From positions 2,914,001 to 2,978,000 of the forward strand of contig JAHRBC010000002.1 in NCBI GenBank assembly GCA_022702545.1: a DNA stretch of 64,000 nt, in the 5' to 3' direction. This document shows, piece after piece, positions 63,657-64,000 of the stretch. The translations under genes were made by a program, and so were the position numbers. Under the pieces are notes generated by a model, which made no database searches, was not told the origin of the DNA, and saw only the letters and a program-made list of their open reading frames with translations. This DNA comes from Phycomyces nitens (taxonomy: Eukaryota > Mucoromycota > Mucoromycetes > Mucorales > Phycomycetaceae). Within the stretch, counting starts at the first letter, position 1; the number at the start of each line of letters is the position of its first letter.

Positions 63657-64000
63657 ATGTCTACTGCTCTCTTTACACCAATTCAAGTCGGCGCATCGCC
63701 TTTAAAGCATCGTGTTGTTCTTGCCCCTCTAACCCGTATGCGGGCTACTTCCGATCATATTCCTGGATCTCTGATGGCCGAGTATTATCAACAGCGTGCC
63801 TCTGAAGGCGGTCTACTTATCACAGAAACTACATTTATTACTGAGGAGGCTGGACCTTTTCCTTTTACTCCCGGTATCTACAACAACAAACAAATCGAAG
63901 CATGGAAAGACATCACCAAGGCTGTTCATAGTAAAGGCGGATATATCTATGTTCAACTGGGCCATGGCGGCCGTATTACTTCATCTACTGTAATACCTGG
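63532..64000 (+). repeat. Direct repeat unit B: OYE promoter plus gene (cut by window)
   Basis: Partner of the unit at 55505-56763. The promoter segment differs from unit A at about ten positions in 120. Confidence 0.9.
63657..64000 (+). CDS. Old yellow enzyme family FMN oxidoreductase, copy 3, 3' end cut by window
   Basis: The first 114 codons of an OYE, open to the window edge. It begins MSTALFTPIQVGASPLKHR and has APLTRMRA, YYQQRASEGGLLI, EEAGPFPFTPGIY and LGHGGRI. It is a near-duplicate of copy 2 including the promoter and TATA box. At the conserved HxGR it has HGGR (copy 2 HAGR, copy 1 HLGR), and Gly replaces Val before the His. The catalytic HGANG region lies beyond the window, so it cannot be judged whether this copy also lacks the Tyr or is intact. 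Confidence 0.9.
   Translation, partial: MSTALFTPIQVGASPLKHRVVLAPLTRMRATSDHIPGSLMAEYYQQRASEGGLLITETTFITEEAGPFPFTPGIYNNKQIEAWKDITKAVHSKGGYIYVQLGHGGRITSSTVIP

Overview
The window looks like nuclear DNA of a filamentous fungus, most likely Mucoromycota (Mucorales-like). The genes are cut by many short introns (about 42-117 bp) with GTAAGT-like donors and TAG/CAG acceptors. Intergenic DNA is very AT-rich. A full-length fungal adenylyl cyclase (RA, leucine-rich repeats, PP2C-like, cyclase) sits next to fungal homologues of UBC4, SWD2, PUP3, BRL1/BRR6 and ELO, and there is a small family of old yellow enzymes. The genus is inference from style; I could not run a search.

Region 1 to 35.4 kb is gene-dense, with short intergenic gaps and genes on both strands. 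In order: a SET/MYND methyltransferase (cut by the left edge), an NmrA-like oxidoreductase, ubiquitin-conjugating enzyme UBC4 and the COMPASS subunit SWD2/WDR82 (divergent), 5-oxoprolinase (18 exons), coproporphyrinogen III oxidase, a Brl1/Brr6 nuclear-envelope protein, an unrecognised 253-aa protein, a DMT-superfamily membrane protein, cytochrome b5, a STYX-type phosphatase, proteasome beta3 (PUP3), a fatty-acid elongase, an MCFD2-like EF-hand protein, a RhoGAP protein and a first old yellow enzyme (OYE). Most are housekeeping functions; the block is not a single pathway.

From 35.4 kb the character changes. Two AT-rich stretches (35.4-43.0 and 49.6-63.7 kb) hold almost no intact host genes but do hold transposon material: a 440-bp foldback element with TA flanks, a decayed Tc1 transposase, a 1.35-kb Tc1/mariner element with terminal inverted repeats and a frameshifted DD34E transposase, and a 5'-truncated LINE. 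The adenylyl cyclase gene (43.0-49.6 kb) is an intact island between them. Two further OYE genes, a direct repeat 8.03 kb apart that includes their promoters, bracket the younger transposons; the last is cut by the right edge.

Three points deserve most attention. Both complete OYE copies have Phe where the family normally has the active-site Tyr proton donor. Several genes have extremely small coding exons (ATG alone, 4, 5, 6 and 10 nt), and one intron is GC-AG; open-frame gene calling misses all of these. The decayed Tc1 copy carries stop codons that look like C-to-T/G-to-A transitions. I saw no tRNA, rRNA or CRISPR features.
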